NCBI RefSeq assembly: GCF_001427585.1
Contig: NZ_LMGY01000001.1
Coordinates: 565,110 to 617,376 of the forward strand
Reading direction: 5' to 3'
Length of the DNA stretch: 52,267 nt
From: Pseudoxanthomonas sp. Root630
GTDB taxonomy: Bacteria; Pseudomonadota; Gammaproteobacteria; Xanthomonadales; Xanthomonadaceae
This document shows, in pieces, positions 51,883 through 52,267 of this stretch. The notes beneath the pieces are model-generated. The model had not been told where the DNA came from. It was given only the letters and a program-made list of their open reading frames with translations, and searched no databases. Each line of letters opens with the position of its first letter. Position 1 is the first letter of the stretch. The position numbers were made by a program, and so were the translations under genes.

Positions 51883-52125
51883 ATGTCCAAAGGTAAGAGC
51901 AGTGGGGGCACCCATCACGTGGTCCCGAACCCGAAAGGCGGATGGGACGTCCGTCGCGGAGGCAGCGACCGATCGAGCGGCCATTTCAACATCAAACAGG
52001 ATGCAGTGGATCGTGGTCGTCAGATCAGCAGAAATGCCGAGACGGAACTGAAAATCCATAACCGGGATGGCCGGATCGGACAGTCAGACTCGCATGGAAA
52101 TGATCCTCGCAACATCAAAGGATAG
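51883..52125 (+). CDS. DUF2188 family protein
   Basis: An 80-aa protein matching DUF2188: THHVVPNPKGGWDVRRGGSD, then RSSGHFNIKQDAVDRGRQIS, and ELKIHNRDGRIGQSDSHGND. These small proteins occur widely as single genes on chromosomes and mobile DNA; the function is unknown. AAAGGA precedes the ATG. It faces away from ietA and is followed by a hairpin. No tie to the defence genes can be shown. Confidence 0.93.
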   Translation: MSKGKSSGGTHHVVPNPKGGWDVRRGGSDRSSGHFNIKQDAVDRGRQISRNAETELKIHNRDGRIGQSDSHGNDPRNIKG

Positions 52126-52267
52126 CCGAAACCCCTCCATGGCTACCCAAAGGCGCGCGATCGGCACCTATAGCTGCCGATCGCCGCACAGACTAAACTT
52201 TCATATCTGTAATCAGATGCTTATGACGACTTCATAGTGCTCATCTTCGTCGGGCACTGCCCGCCAG
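52126..52267. other. Right edge, no gene
   Basis: No reading frame of interest. A perfect 10-bp stem (GCGATCGGCA with TGCCGATCGC, 52157-52184, 8-base loop) follows the DUF2188 gene and may end its transcript, although no T-run follows. The end of the element was not recognised. Confidence 0.6.

Noticed and set aside
51827..52051. Plus-strand frame of 74 codons before DUF2188
   Set aside because: Overlaps the DUF2188 gene in another frame and lacks a recognisable domain.

Overview
The window is a high-GC stretch (roughly 60-65% by eye) that reads as alphaproteobacterial, most likely Sphingomonadales or Caulobacterales. Gene content is almost wholly that of an integrative and conjugative element (or related plasmid) of the Tn4371-like type. 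It carries traG-trbBCDEJ-trbK-trbLFGI, a relaxase, a TraF-type signal peptidase, repA-parA-parB, DUF2840, DUF736, DUF932 and a large ParB-like protein. No rRNA, tRNA or CRISPR array was recognised.

Layout. (1) 1-2.1 kb: a regulator and a large serine recombinase that runs off the left edge. (2) 2.7-18.1 kb, minus strand: a tightly coupled mating-channel operon from traG to trbI and DUF2274. It continues without a break into hfaA-hfaB-hfaD, the curli-like holdfast-anchor genes known from Caulobacter, and ends at a strong terminator. (3) 18.2-22.1 kb: small regulators and cargo (LysR regulator, decayed MFS exporter, CMD-family protein, divergent TetR regulator with two 17-bp operators). (4) 22.1-29.1 kb, minus: relaxase, putative oriT, lytic transglycosylase, DUF736, TraF, DUF2840, parB-like, parA, repA, AlpA-like regulator. 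(5) 29.3-31.1 kb: Lrp regulator and two LysE exporters. (6) 31.1-33.8 kb: DUF2285/DUF6499, DUF932 and DUF736. (7) 34-38 kb: an IS701-family element and an IS91-like element with its own tyrosine recombinase. (8) 38.4-42.2 kb: a monooxygenase-like gene, a FitAB/VapBC-type toxin-antitoxin pair, a membrane protein and the ParB-like gene. (9) 42.6-51.8 kb: a lower-GC defence island. It holds a four-gene plus-strand operon TIR-TIR-SLOG-TIR, and a minus-strand operon ietA-ietS-orf72-zinc-ribbon/TIR whose ietS is split by an IS256-family insertion with an 8-bp target duplication. (10) 51.9-52.1 kb: a DUF2188 gene.

How it fits together. RepA/ParA/ParB maintain the circular form. The relaxase, with TraF and the transglycosylase, prepares DNA and envelope, and TraG plus the Trb complex exports it. 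The holdfast-anchor genes may add a surface adhesin made together with the mating apparatus. The right-hand third is anti-phage cargo. The most interesting candidates are the TIR-SLOG cluster (Thoeris-like parts but no SIR2 or macro-domain effector in sight), the trb-hfa fusion operon, and a duplicated about 340-bp leader upstream of the DUF932 and ParB-like genes that may be a structured RNA or shared regulatory region.
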